A model generated the notes under the pieces. That model was not told the origin of the DNA. It did not search any database and saw only the letters and a program-made list of their open reading frames with translations. The position numbers and the translations under genes are program-made. From Canna indica (lineage: Eukaryota > Streptophyta > Magnoliopsida > Zingiberales > Cannaceae), in contig CP136896.1 in NCBI GenBank assembly GCA_034359265.1, positions 36,694,001-36,758,000 on the forward strand: a stretch of DNA of 64,000 nt, written 5' to 3'. Positions 1 to 10,826 of this stretch are shown piece by piece; the stretch's first letter is position 1, and every line of letters begins with the position of its first letter.

Positions 1-720
1 TGATAGCGTCTTGGGATGAAAGCGAATCCTCATCAAGTGAGGAGGAGACCAAAAGCGAAAAGGTGAACCTTTGCCTCATGGCATGTAATAATGAGTTAAA
101 ATTTACTTTTGGTGAGCTTTCTTTTACGCAAGAAGAATTATAAATTGAATTTGATCAAATGCATGATGAATTTAATGCAATTAGAAAAAAAATTAAAGAA
201 CTTAAAAAGGAAAACAGATCCTTAGAAATAGAAAGTGATAATTTGCTAATTTCTTGCAATGCCTTAAGGAAAGAGGTAGATAGCCTTAAGGATGAAAATA
301 ATGCATTTGAAGATGTTAGGAAAAGTTTAGAAAATCAAAATGAAAAACTTGAGGGTGAAAACAAGTTTCTAAGTGATCAAGTAGAACACTTGAATGATTG
401 CATGCTTAGTTTAAAAAAGGAGAAATGCATGTTAAATGAGAAAATGACAACCTTACAAAATGTCATGCCTATGGTTGTAAATGCTAGAAAAATCACAAAT
501 GATCATGCTCATGCACACTTCCATGCTAGAAATTTAATGGAAGTTATTTTTCATGTGGTATCTTTGGTCATATGGCTAGAGGTTGTGCACTTAGGAGGAA
601 CCCCCATGCTAGATACTTGGGCTCCTAAGATGACTAACAATCATGGACCCAAGAAGATTTAGGAACCTAAAGTTGCCTCTTCTCCTTTTGCAGATGGAGA
701 ACCATCCTCAAGCAAGTAGA
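1..720 (+). pseudogene. gag C-terminal part: coiled coil, His-rich linker, decayed zinc knuckle
   Basis: The retrotransposon capsid/nucleocapsid polyprotein, cut by the window edge. An acidic Ser/Glu-rich stretch (ESSSSEEE) is followed by NLCLMA, a pattern usual in SIRE gag. From 159 to about 480 the frame is a Lys/Glu/Leu-rich coiled coil with many heptads. Next comes a short His-rich piece (HAHAHFHA) and then a second zinc knuckle, readable only in another frame as CGIFGHMARGC with its first cysteine lost. The words GPKKI near 650 mark the usual end of gag before protease. A TAA at about 141 and at least one frameshift break the frame. Confidence 0.8.
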
Positions 721-1092
721 AGCACAGGGATACTGGATAGTGGTTGCTCGAACCACATGACGGGTGATATCAATCTATTTGCAACCCTGTCCAGTAAGGA
801 TGGTGGGCGTGTGACATCTGGAGATAGTGCCAAAGGTAAGATTGTTGGCATTGGAGATATAGGTATACTCCCTTACCCATGCATCAAAAATGTGTTATTA
901 GTTGATGGGTTAAAGCATAATTTAATTAGTATATCTCAATTGTATGATAATGGATATGTTATCAGTTTTGAAGCATCTAAGTGTATCATTAGAAGTGTAC
1001 CATCTAATGATATTGTATTTATTGGTAATTGGCATGAAAATGTATACACATTAGTATTAAATGTTTTGCCTAATCCTCATTTTAGATGTTAG
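643..1092 (+). pseudogene. Copia aspartic protease and start of GAG-pre-integrase
   Basis: The retropepsin that would cut the Gag-Pol polyprotein. The motif DSGCSNHMTG at about residues 32-41 of this frame is the Copia protease active site (D-S-G). VLLVDGLKHNLISISQL downstream is the usual Copia sequence leading into the GAG-pre-integrase domain. The active-site residues are kept, but the frame is cut off from gag and from integrase by frameshifts. The ATG used here is only the first in the open frame, because the real protein would be part of a polyprotein. Confidence 0.88.
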
Positions 1093-1935
1093 TAGCTATG
1101 GAAAATTATTCTTGGTTGTGGCATAGAAGGCTAGGATATGCTAGCATGAGCCTCATCCAAGAAATAACTAAAAAGGACTTAGTTAAAGGAATACCTAAAA
1201 TAAAATTTGAAAAAGATAAGCTTTGTGATGCATGTCAACATGGTAAACAAGTAAAGTCCTCTTTTCATAGCATAAATCAAGTCACTACATCTAGAACACT
1301 TAAACTTGTGCACACGCATCTTTTTGGTCATTGTGATGTTGCTAGTCTAGGTGCTAAGTTGTATTGCTATGTATTGGTTGATGATTTTTCGAGATTTACA
1401 TGGGTTTTCTTTCTAGCTAAGAAAAATGAAACTTTTGATTTCTTTAAAAAATTTGCTAGGAGAGTTATAAATGAAAAAAAAATTTCAATTTTGAAAATTA
1501 GAAGTGATAATAGAGGTGAATTTAAAAATAATTTTTTTTTTGAAATTTTGTGATGAATTAGGTATTGAGCATACCTTTTCTTGCCCTAGAACCCCTCAAC
1601 AAAATGGGGTGATTGAGAGGAATAATAGAACTTTACAAGAAATGGCTAGGACCATGCTTTGTAAAAATAATTTTGCCTAAGTACTTTTACGCCGAAGCCA
1701 TAAACACTTCTTGTTCTGTGCTTAATTGTGTTTTATTAAGATCTAAAATTAAGAAAACTCCTTTTGAGCTTTAGAATGACAGAATCCCAAGTGCGGGATA
1801 TTTTAGAGTTTTTGGATGTAAATGCTTTATCTTGAACACTAAGGAGCATCTAGGAAAATTTAATTCAAAATCTGATGAGGGTATTTTCCTAGGATAATCT
1901 AATAGTTCTAAGGCTTATAAAGTCTATAATCGTAG
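1086..1935 (+). pseudogene. Copia integrase (zinc-binding and core domains), frameshifted
   Basis: Integrase inserts the element's cDNA into the host chromosome. GAG-pre-integrase LWHRRLGYASMS and the zinc-binding part CDACQHGKQ come first. The core follows with VDDFSRFTW (first catalytic Asp), SDNRGEF (second Asp) and, after a frame change, TPQQNGVIERNNR (catalytic Glu). The frame breaks inside a run of ten T at about 1533-1542, so a slippage-type indel is likely. More stops follow near 1678 and 1774, and the C-terminal part GYFRVFGCKC is readable near 1800. Confidence 0.88.
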
Positions 1936-2935
1936 AACTATGGTAGTTGAAGAATCCATGCATGTTACTTTTGATGAAACTAATAATTCTTCAAGAAATG
2001 TTAAGATTGTGAATGTAGGTGAGAAACTTGAGGAGTTGCCATTTAATGACAAGGAGGTTGAAGATGAACTCAATGAGGAAACACATAATGAAGATCCTTT
2101 GTCCTCATCCTTACCTCAAGTTGGAGAAGAAGATGAAGCTCTACCACCTCTCCCTAAAGGATACCGGTTGATAAAAGACCATCCAATTGATCAAGTCATT
2201 GGGGAGCCATCAACGGGAGTGGTAACTCGTTCTAAACTTAGAAATTTTTGTCAATATGTAGCTTTTATTTCTCAAGTAGAACCTAAAAACATTAAGGAAG
2301 TCATAGAAGATGAGTTTTGGGTTATTGCCATGCAAGAGAAACTAAATCAATTTGTAAGGAATTATGTTTGGGATTTAGTACCTAGACCTAGTGAAGAAAC
2401 CGTAATTGGGACTAAATGGGTGTATAGAAACAAATTAGATGAAGATGGTTTAGTCATTAGAAACAAAGGTAGGTTAGTGGCCCCAAGGGTATAATCAAGA
2501 AGAAGAAATAGATTATAATGAAACTTATGCTCTCGTAGCTAGATTAGAAGAAATTCGCATGCTTTTAGCTTATGCAAGTTTCAAATGTTTAAAACTTTGT
2601 CAAATGGATGTCAAAAGTGCATATTTAAATGGTTTTATAACCGAAGAAGTATATGTTGAACAACCCCCCTATTTTTAAAGTTTTGAATTTCCAAATCATG
2701 TCTTCAAACTTAAAAAGGGCTTTATATGGATTAAAACAAGCCCCTAGGGCTTGGTATGAAAGGCTTTCTAATTTTTTGATTGAACAAGGTTTTAGCGTTG
2801 GAAAAGCCGATGTGTCTCTTTTTATTAAAAATGATAAAAATGACATTTTACTTGTGCAAATCTATATGGATTATATCATTTTTTATGCTACTAATGAATT
2901 GCTTTATGGGTGGTTTCCCAAATTCATGTAAGAGG
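1936..2935 (+). pseudogene. Copia reverse transcriptase, catalytic motif damaged
   Basis: The polymerase that copies the element's RNA. An acidic linker leads to EFWVIAMQEKLNQF and VWDLVPRP, then GTKWVYRNK, QMDVKSAYLNG and LYGLKQAPRAWYERL, all standard Copia polymerase motifs. The catalytic box expected as YVDD reads YMDY at about 2864-2875, so the second catalytic Asp is lost and this enzyme would be inactive. A frameshift occurs near 2490 and a short disruption near 2670. Confidence 0.9.
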
Positions 2936-2943
2936 AGTTTGAG

Positions 2944-3782
2944 ATGAGTATGACGGGAGAACTCTCCTTCATGCTTGGACTCCAAATCAAGCAAACCAAC
3001 AAAGGGATCTTCATCAATCAAGCCAAGCGCACAGAGGAGCTCATTAAGAGATTTGGGATGAATGAAGACAAGATTGCTTCAACACCAATGAGCACATCCA
3101 TCAAGCTTGATAAAGATGAAGACGGTGTAAAGGTAGATGAAAAGCGATATCGAGGTATGATTGGTAGTCTTCATTACTTAACCGCAAGTAGACCCGATAT
3201 CATGTTTAGCGTATGTGCATGTGCTAGATTTCAATCATGCCCTAAGATATCTCATTTAAGTGCGGTTAAACGCATATTGAGATATTTGAATGACACGGTT
3301 AATTAGGATTATGGTATTCATGTGATGTATCTTTTGAATTAATTAGTTTTTCGGATGCCGATTTTGCCAGATGCAAAGTAGATATTAAAAGCCCTAGTGG
3401 GTGTTGTCAATTCCTAGGGATGACTCTAGTTTCTTGGTTTCTCAAGAAACAAAACTCGGTTGCACTTTCAACTATCAAAGCGGAATACATCGCCGCGGCT
3501 AGTTGTTGTGCACAAGTCCTTTGGATGAAGCAAACCCTCTTAGATTATGGACTTAGCTATTCATGTATACCTATACATTGTGATAATAGTAGTAAAATTA
3601 ACTTAACCAAAAATCCGATTTTACATTCTAGGACTAAACATATTGACCTAAGGCACCATTTTCTTAGAGACAATGTAGCCAAGGGTAATATTTTCGTTGA
3701 ATTTGTGCCTACCGATAAACAATTTGCGGACATATTTATAAAACCCTTGAGTGAAGAAAGTTTTACCAACTTAAGGATCTAA
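2944..3782 (+). pseudogene. Copia reverse transcriptase thumb and RNase H
   Basis: RNase H degrades the RNA strand of the RNA:DNA hybrid. SFMLGLQIKQ and YRGMIGSLHYLTASRPDI are the usual sequence between polymerase and RNase H. A broken stretch with stops at 3304-3400 holds the first RNase H residues. The open part contains KKQNSVALSTIKAEYIAA (catalytic Glu region), HCDNSS (Asp), SRTKHIDLRHHF and DKQFADIFIKPL. The frame ends at 3782 as expected for the end of pol. Confidence 0.88.
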
Positions 3783-4243
3783 TTAGGAATTTGCAATTTT
3801 TCATATGCTTGAGTTTTCAAAATTTTGAATGTCTTTTTTTTTTAAAAAAAAAATGGTTTTTATGTGGTATCATCAGACTCATGTAATGCCTTGTAGTGGG
3901 GCTTTGCGACTTATCGATGTTTGTCTTCTATAGGCTCACATTAATAGGGAGGACTACAGTGGTAGATGATACTTGGTTTTTATAGATTTCTTGGTTTTCA
4001 TGATGAAACTTATTAATAGTACCATGTTTCTTGCCCTTTTTGATTGATGTCAAATGGGGGAGAAAAGACTTGGTCACATTTGTTTAATAATGCATATAGA
4101 TAGGGGAAGTCATAAGTTAGATATGCATGTTGATAGGGGGAGCATACGTTAGTTTTCTATATGGCTTATCAAGAACTCACAAATGAATACCTAGAATTGA
4201 TAAAATTTCATGTTTTGTTTGTCATCATCAAAAATGGGAAGAT
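3783..4243 (+). other. 3' untranslated part with repeated purine tracts and polypurine tract
   Basis: No reading frame. Purine-rich tracts occur near 4054 (GGGGGAGAAAAGA), 4098 and 4132 (TAGGGGGAGC). The final polypurine tract, at 4230-4243, directly abuts the LTR start TGTTGGCC. The same arrangement (ATATGCATGTT next to GATAGGGGGAG) is found in front of the 3' LTR of the gag-only elements in this window. Confidence 0.75.
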
Positions 4244-4343
4244 TGTTGGCCCAAGGGTAACCCCTAAGCCTCGATCTCTATTTTGAGTTCAAGTTGATGG
4301 TGTGATACGCGTGCGAACTTCGATCGAAAAAATGTCAATAAAC
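4244..4343 (+). repeat. 3' LTR of the left SIRE element, first part
   Basis: Begins TGTTGGCCCAAGG right after the polypurine tract. It stops at 4343, where a minus-orientation Copia LTR begins. The last five bases TAAAC (4339-4343) are nearly repeated as GAAAC at 23834-23838, the expected duplication around that insertion. Confidence 0.8.
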
Positions 4344-4516
4344 TGTTGGTGAAATAGCCACACTAGAGGGGGGTGAATAGTATGTTAACTAATCAATTAG
4401 CCTAAATTCGATTTTAAACATTTTCTTAAATTACTTAGGCAATTCATAATTTAACGACTAAATGCGGAAGCAAGTAATAAAGCTAAGAAATACGATACAG
4501 AAAGAAAACGATGCTA
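4344..4516 (-). repeat. Copia solo LTR, left part (resumes at 22383)
   Basis: Starts TGTTGGTGAAATAGCC followed by the CACTAGAGGGG...GTGAATAG signature, which is the U5 end of this LTR family in reverse orientation. It breaks at 4516 inside the words ACGATGCTA, and the matching TGCTAACACA resumes at 22378. The Tekay element between them therefore inserted into this LTR. No internal region accompanies it, so it is a solo LTR. Confidence 0.85.
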
Positions 4517-5561
4517 TGTCACGCCCCAAACTTAGGGTCACGTAACCGGCCAGGGTATGCGTGCCTATACTCCGCAGCCTAACTCATGCACATGCCAACT
4601 TATAAATATAGGGGAAGAAATAAACAACTTTTTATTATAAAAGAGAAACCAAAACAGATTTCATTTAAACAATAAAGTTTTTTATCAAAAAGTTCAAGTG
4701 CGGAAATAAAATGAATCAAAGACCAACAATTCTTTTTAACAAATAAAATTTGAAATGAAAGACATAAACGTCCCTAAGGGACTACAACTCCAAATCACCA
4801 ACACAGGTGCATGACAACTACCAAAGACTCGACTACGACCCCTAACTAGGATTGCTATGAGATTAGTGTGGCTCCTCTACCCTCCAGCCGTGCCAAGTGC
4901 TCCAGCCCACCACGAGATGAACCACGAGATGCGAAGGAACAATCGGGATTCGTCCGTCCAAACTTGCCCCTTTAAGATATCACAGGAATACTCGGGATTT
5001 GCCCGTACGAACTTGTTCCACAAGTAAGCACCGAAACAATCAAGATTTGCCCGTCCGAACTTGTTCCAAAATGATAACATAGGAATAATCAGGATTCGCC
5101 CATTCAAACTTATTCCTTTAAATATAGACTCTTGGGAACAATCGGGATTTGCCCGTCCGAACTTGTTCCACAAGATACGCGGAAACAATCGGGATTTGCC
5201 CAACCGAACTTGTTCCACAGGTTGGGAATTAGCCATCCAAACTTCCAGTCCTAGATCGCAATCCGGCTTCTAACCAAGCCTCTTCGCCATTCAATAAGAT
5301 ATGGCACAACATGACCTAAGTCAAGTGTCTCATACGGTGTCTTAAGGATGTCTCTATTGGGAAAACTCCACAACGCCCAATGCCCGATCCCAACTCCTAG
5401 ACCCGTAATGTCATAAACCCATGAGGTTTTATTTCATGCATAACATTCATTTGTTGGTTCATAACAGATTATGCTACCCTTGCATTTTAATTATGCATTT
5501 ATAATATATAATCACCAAAATTAGGGTTTTCTTTTAGGGTTTTATTTTTAGCTTACTGTTG
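4517..5561 (-). repeat. 3' LTR of the Tekay element, left part
   Basis: Matches 18257 onwards (the 5' LTR): both begin TGTCACG(A/C)CCCAAAC and share the ACCGGCCAGGGTAT and CCGCAGCCTAACTC words. Compared with the other copy it lacks roughly 250-340 bases near 4905. It is interrupted at 5562 by the gag-only Copia element and resumes after 12144. Confidence 0.88.
4923..5219. repeat. Array of 35-nt palindromic hairpin units in the Tekay LTR
   Basis: Units built as GGAACAA, a 21-nt spacer (TCGGGATTTGCCCGTCCGAAC-like, slightly over-length to quote with its arms) and TTGTTCC recur about every 50-60 bases. Clear units are 5082-5116 (GGAATAA/TTATTCC) and 5135-5169 (GGAACAA/TTGTTCC). Others near 4943, 4990, 5033 and 5181 have one or two mismatches. 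The array is longer in the other LTR at 18910-19285. Confidence 0.8.
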
Positions 5562-6841
5562 TGTTGTAGAAATGGCATACACTAGAGGGGGGGTGGGGTG
5601 AATAGTGTGTTAACTAAATCTATTTGCCTAATTTCAATTTTAATCGTTTCTTGATTAGATAGGCTAAGCACGATATTAATAGCAAGCAGAAACAATAAAT
5701 ATGAAACAATTAACACAGGCAATTTATCAATGCTAACACAAGGATTTATAGTGGTTCGGCCCCAATGCCTACTCCACTACCTAAGCACCCCACTTAGTAT
5801 TTCCAAACTAAATCCACTAAATTATGAGTAGCATACAATTGAGGACATTACACCGGAAAGACCCTACACTCACCTCGAAGGCACTTCCACACCCAGAATT
5901 ATCCCGCCTTCCTACCGAGTGAGCTTTCCCACCTCAATTCCTAAGACCTACTCTTAACTTGGTTTACACAAGTGGACCAAGGTAATCACTTACACACAAG
6001 ACCACACACTAGGTCTTCTTACAAACTCAAGTAATCAAATCAAAACAAAATAAAAACACCTTAATCACAAGAAGAGAGTAAAGAGAACTTATCACAATAA
6101 GGACACCTCTTCTTCTTGAGCCTAGCAAGCTTGACTACCCCTTTAATGAAGAACACTTGAGGATGAGGGATCAAGAGCTAGGTTTTGTGCGTTTGATCAT
6201 GAAAGGGCTTAGGAGATGCTTAGGATCACTCTTTGAGACTTGGAAGCATCAACCTTTTGGTAGGAATGAGTTTGGGATGGGTATTTATAACCCCCCAAAT
6301 ACCAAGGCTCGTCAACGAGCATTTTTCTGCCCATTGGCGACGCCCGGTCGCTTGTCGGTCGATCGTCAGTCGACCGATGGATTGATCGCCCAAGCGATCA
6401 TGGCATTTTGCCGCTTCTGGGCGCACTTCGATCGATCGACTGGTCGACCAAATTGGCTACTGCCAATTCTTCACCACATTCGGTCAACCGACCGGTCGAT
6501 CGAACCTGGGCTGAGCTTGATTTTTTCAGCCTTCTTCTTGCGCGCTTCATTTTTGGGTTCCAGCCTTCAACTTGCATCAACTTCGAGAGCTTTCCATGTG
6601 ATATTTAGACTCGTCCAAGACCTCTTTGGTGCACACGTGGAACTTCGAGAGATTTCCACGACGAACCCGAACGTGTCAATCAATGTCCTTCCTATTTTCT
6701 AGTTTCTCTGATATTTTCGATCGAGGACATCGAGCTCTAACCGATATGGAACCTAAAAATATTTCTCAATGAAACATTAGTTCCTTGTTTGTTATCATCA
6801 AAACGGAGATTAATACCATGGTAGAAAACTTTAGGCCAACA
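5562..6841 (-). repeat. 3' LTR of gag-only element copy 1
   Basis: Ends are TGTTGTAGAAATGG on the left and TTAGGCCAACA on the right. It contains the GGTCGACC-rich palindrome cluster (6350-6510), the perfect palindrome AATTGGCTACTGCCAATT at 6451-6468 and the TATA core at 6281-6290. The polypurine tract lies just outside at 6842. Confidence 0.9.
6281..6290 (-). promoter_or_regulatory. TATA core of Copia LTR promoter
   Basis: Reverse strand reads TTATAAATAC with G/C runs on both sides. The same core occurs at the matching place in the other Copia LTRs of this family (11556, 21221, 24216, 61526), 650-730 bases from the U5 end, as expected of the U3 promoter. Confidence 0.65.
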
Positions 6842-9362
6842 ATCCCCCCTTTTGATGATGACAAACATCATTAAGAAAATATATATATTAAAGCACAAAG
6901 GATATCAACCAAGGGATTTCTCCTCCTATCAACATGCATATCTATGGAAATAAACTCCCCCATCTATATGCATGGGTTTCCTATAATTTCTTCCCTTTTA
7001 CCTTTTTTTTTTTTCTCCCCCTTTTGACATCAATCAAAAAGAGCAAGAAAAGTCAATCTAGTGAAAGGTGACACTCTAAAATTAGTTTTCATGAAGCATG
7101 AAGATCTCAACTCAAGGGATGAAAACATACATACAAGTGAGACTAATCAATACATGATATCAAGGAATGATAGATAGAATACAAAACTAAGAATCATGTA
7201 TGTACTCAAGTATGGATATTTTCGTGAATATTAGATCTTTTTCATGACATTTTTAGATTTCATTCAAATTTTCAAAATACCAAGATATGGTCATTTAAAG
7301 CATGTATATCAAGCTTGATGTGAAACTAATGTCATTTGATCCAAATTTCAACTTAGCACGGTTTCATTCGAAATAAGCATGAAAATATGAAAATGGCTAA
7401 GTATCAAATTTTTCTATCTACTCATGTATTCTCAAAGTTAAGTACCTAGATATCTAACATGAGTGAATCTAAGTATATTGATCAAGTTTGGGCTTAAAAG
7501 GAAATTTCTAAGTTCATTTTTCATCATATCTTGATTTCAACCAAAAACTCATTTTTAGGATATCGCTCAAGATATCAAAATCATTTTTTAGAAATGATTT
7601 CACTCAAAGAATAATGAGAAAGATATTAGAAATGGAATCAAAATAGTATGCACAAAGTTTCATTTGATGTTTTTGACGAAAAATTAAAGTATCGGAAAGA
7701 TTGATATTTCAAGAGGATCATACTTTGCATTTTTGAAATCCAACTTTAAAATTCCACTATAAATCAAATTCTTGATGAAACCTTTTGAAATTTTTACTGT
7801 AGAAACTAGATTTTTTAGTGAAGGTGCAGTTTCAAGAATCAGTTATAAAGGATTTTTTTATATTTTTCTAGAAATAACTGAATATGCTGAATTTTCAATG
7901 GCATTTCTATAATTTTCAGTTATTTTAAAAAAGTACTCAGTTTTCATTCAAACTTTAATGACACCATATAATGGTCATGTAAAGAGTGTATGTCAAGTTT
8001 GGAATGAAAATTATGTCTTTAAGTTAAGATATCAACCTAGCATGATTTCATTCAAAACTAAACTAGTTATCATGAAACTTGCTAAGTGTCAATCTTATCA
8101 TTTACTCATGGTTTTTCAAATTTAAACTTATGGACACCTAACATGAGTAAATCTAAATATGTTCCTCAAATATGGATTGAAAATAAGACCTTTAAGTCAA
8201 TTTGTTGACTTGGATCAACTTGGTTCAAAAGAGACTATCATGAAATGGCCTCTATATTATTTTATCCATATCCATATGAATTTTTCATTCTAAATGCATG
8301 GAAACATGTCATATCTATTCCTAAACATATTTATGAAGTTTGGACTTAAAATGAAGTGTCCAAGTGGATTTGTTGACTTGGGTCAAACTTTTCCAAGCTT
8401 AAGTCCCCTAAAGTGATCTAGTTATCACCTTGTTCATCTACACATGAATTTTCAACTTTGAACATCTAGAATCATGTCATGTGTGTATCTAAACATGTTT
8501 TCCAACTACTAACTCAAAATGAGGTCTCTAATATGAATTTCAACCTAGAGTAAATTTCATTCAATCAAGATATCATGAAATTTCCTAAGTTATCAAAATT
8601 TTACCTACTCAAGAAATTTCATAGATTTGTCATGCAAAATCAATCATGAGTATAGAGTCATCATTAAAACATGAATATTCAACTATTATACAAAGATTTT
8701 TGCCAAACTCAAACTCATACCTCATTCTTGGAAATTTTGACAAACTTGTCTTTTTCTTTCCAATTTATAAAGCCTTCCATTTTATCATAATTTGCAATCA
8801 ATATTCATTAGTAGGATAATGAGAATATAATTACTAGCAAATTATCAAACTAAGTAGCAAAGAGAGGGATCAATTATCGATATCAAAATCTACTCTGCTA
8901 AATAGTTTCAAATTCGTTTCAAAATGAAATCAAGTGATATCAAAATGAATTTTAAGAGATAACAAGTGAAATATAAATGAAAACATGATCTCCAACCCTT
9001 CGTATTGGTTGAAAACCGAAAGGCCACAATGAGCATATGATTTAAAACCGCAAGGTCGCATGAGCCCGTTATAGGCTACATAGGTTTCCGAAGAGACCGG
9101 AAATCAAAAAATCAAAAATCATTTGAAATATATTAAGAGTGGGGAAAATCAATTAATTTTAAGCATGTATCATAAACACCATCTTCAAGCATACAAGTAG
9201 AGAAAAGGTGATGATACCAAGTGATTTAGATGCCAATTCTTAAACCTAAGGCATTTAGTCTATGTGAAGACATTGAAGTTGCAACCATGTTAGGATCCTT
9301 CCTTCAATTTCTTGGTCAACTTCAACTCTTCAATTTCCATTACCCTTGTGTGGGGGCTCCCC
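6842..9362 (-). other. Long non-coding 3' tract of gag-only element copy 1
   Basis: About 2.5 kb of AT-rich sequence without a credible gene. It corresponds, base for base in many places, to 32190-35258 (copy 2) and partly to 62072-63590 (copy 3). On the minus strand the order is a GGTCTC-TTCG-GAAACC stem-loop (9083-9098), a long part with degenerate repeats mentioning TTGACTT/AAGTCAA, then purine tracts and the polypurine tract next to the LTR. What it does is unknown; a packaging or stability role is conceivable. Confidence 0.75.
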
Positions 9363-10758
9363 CTACAAAAGAGCATGAAACTTTTGGTACCCAGATCGCT
9401 TTGGTCCTTGGGGGTTAGATGGCCTAGGAATCCAAAGTGTCCTAGCTACCCTTGGATTTTTCTTGAATGCACAATCATAAATAGCATGGCCAAAAATACC
9501 ACAACAAAAACAATGTCCATTGAATTTCTTTTCATTTATGCTATGGACATTAGATCTATCATTTGAATGCTTGACATGTGAAACATGATGAGTATGAGCA
9601 TTCCTAGAATAATCATTCTTCTTCTTATGATCATGAGGTCTAATGGTAGAATGCAAAGCATGAGAATGATGATGAACATTGGCATTCTTTACATAAGCAT
9701 TTCTAGTGTTCTTAAGAAATGAAACATTTTTCAATTTGTTTACTTTCTAATTTAAGGACACAACCTCATTTTTTAATGAATCAAGAGATTGATATAAGGC
9801 TTTAGATTGAGATTTCAAATTATTGTTTTGACTTATATTTTTGAATTCTCAAGTTTCAAATTTTCATTCTCAAGCTTTAAGTCCTTAAGCTCAAGTTTCA
9901 ACCTATCATGGGAAGAATCAAAAGAACTAGATTTCATTCTCTCATTTTCTAGTTTTAATTCATCCACATGAGAGTTAAGCCTTATATTATCTTTCTTCAA
10001 TCTTTTATTTTTATTATCCTTTTTAACAAGCAAGGCATACATTTTCTTGTATTCATCTACTAACTCATTATATGATATGTCAAGAGAACTAGTAGAGCAT
10101 TATTATTATCATTAGCATGACTAGAAGGAGAAGAGTGTACCTCATCATTAGCATCCATGAGGCAAACTTTCAAAGTGGCTTCATGGTCATGAAAAGAGGA
10201 TGCTTCACTTGAGTAAGATGTGGAGGTGGAAGCACTTGACCTCTTCCTTGCTTTGTTCACCATGGTAGGGCAATTTTTCTTCACATGCCCCTTTTCCTTG
10301 CAAGCATGACAAATCACCTTTCGTTTTCGGCTCTTAGAGTTGCTCCTTTGACTAGAAGCACTATGGGCATCAAAACCGAGATTAGTAGTAGGTGAGTGAC
10401 CATTGTCATCACCACCTTCATCAAAGGTGTCAATCTCTTCGATTTTGGCATAATCATATAAAACATTTAAAGTGGCCCATAAATCATAAGCCGAAGAGCA
10501 ATGCATGACTTTATCTAGGATGTCATTTGGTAATTTGCAAAGTATACAATTCATGGCATCTCCACTATACTTAAACAATTTCTTATCCATTTCACTCCAA
10601 GCATGCATGTAATCCTTAGGTTCAATGAATTCTAGACTTAACATGTTAAGGCCACCAAAACCCATAGTCTTTAAATATGTGTACATCATATATTTCCAAA
10701 GACCAAAGTTCGAGGCATTGAACCTAGGAGGTGAAGATACTAAACTCTCTAGTGCCAT
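9363..10758 (-). pseudogene. gag of gag-only Copia element copy 1
   Basis: Starts MALESLVSSPPRF, followed by NFGLWKYMMYTYLKTMGFG, the SIRE-type gag N-terminus. Residues to about 115 form the Copia gag domain. Zinc knuckle CHACKEKGHVKKNC lies near residues 150-163. One frameshift near 10060 moves the frame into a Lys/Glu/Leu coiled coil (10042-9833). A His-rich linker (HHHSHALHS and HTHHVSHVKH) precedes a second knuckle CFCCGIFGHAIYDC (9518-9480). The frame ends after GPKRSGYQKFHALL, where protease would begin in an autonomous element. With one or two repairs it would be a single frame of about 480 residues, longer-lived than any pol gene here. Confidence 0.85.
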
Positions 10759-10813
10759 TTTCCGGATCGAGAGACGATGTAGAGGAGATGGTGAAATCTC
10801 AATCTATGACTCA

Positions 10814-10824
10814 CTCTGATACCA
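10814..10824 (-). other. Primer-binding site (initiator tRNA-Met type)
   Basis: Reverse strand reads TGGTATCAGAG two bases inside the LTR end, complementary to the 3' end of plant initiator tRNA-Met, the usual Copia primer. Confidence 0.85.
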
Positions 10825-10826
10825 AT

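Larger units (their letters stand above)
1..4343 (+). mobile_element. SIRE-type Ty1/Copia retrotransposon (5' end outside window)
   Basis: The order gag C-terminus, protease, GAG-pre-integrase, integrase, reverse transcriptase, RNase H is visible in one direction, which is the Ty1/Copia order. A coiled-coil plus second zinc-knuckle region in gag and the phrase VWDLVPRP at the start of the reverse transcriptase point to the SIRE lineage (inference from lineage hallmarks). The polypurine tract is at 4230-4243 and the 3' LTR starts at 4244 with TGTTGGCC. The LTR is broken at 4343 by a nested insertion and resumes at 23834. Several frameshifts and stops and a damaged catalytic motif show that this copy is dead. 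It is the only pol-bearing element here whose 3' end resembles the gag-only elements elsewhere in the window. Confidence 0.9.

Noticed and set aside
6157..6702. 181-codon plus-strand frame
   Set aside because: Antisense to the LTR U3/R region with the palindrome cluster. The GTCGACC words lack stops in several frames, which makes long chance frames.
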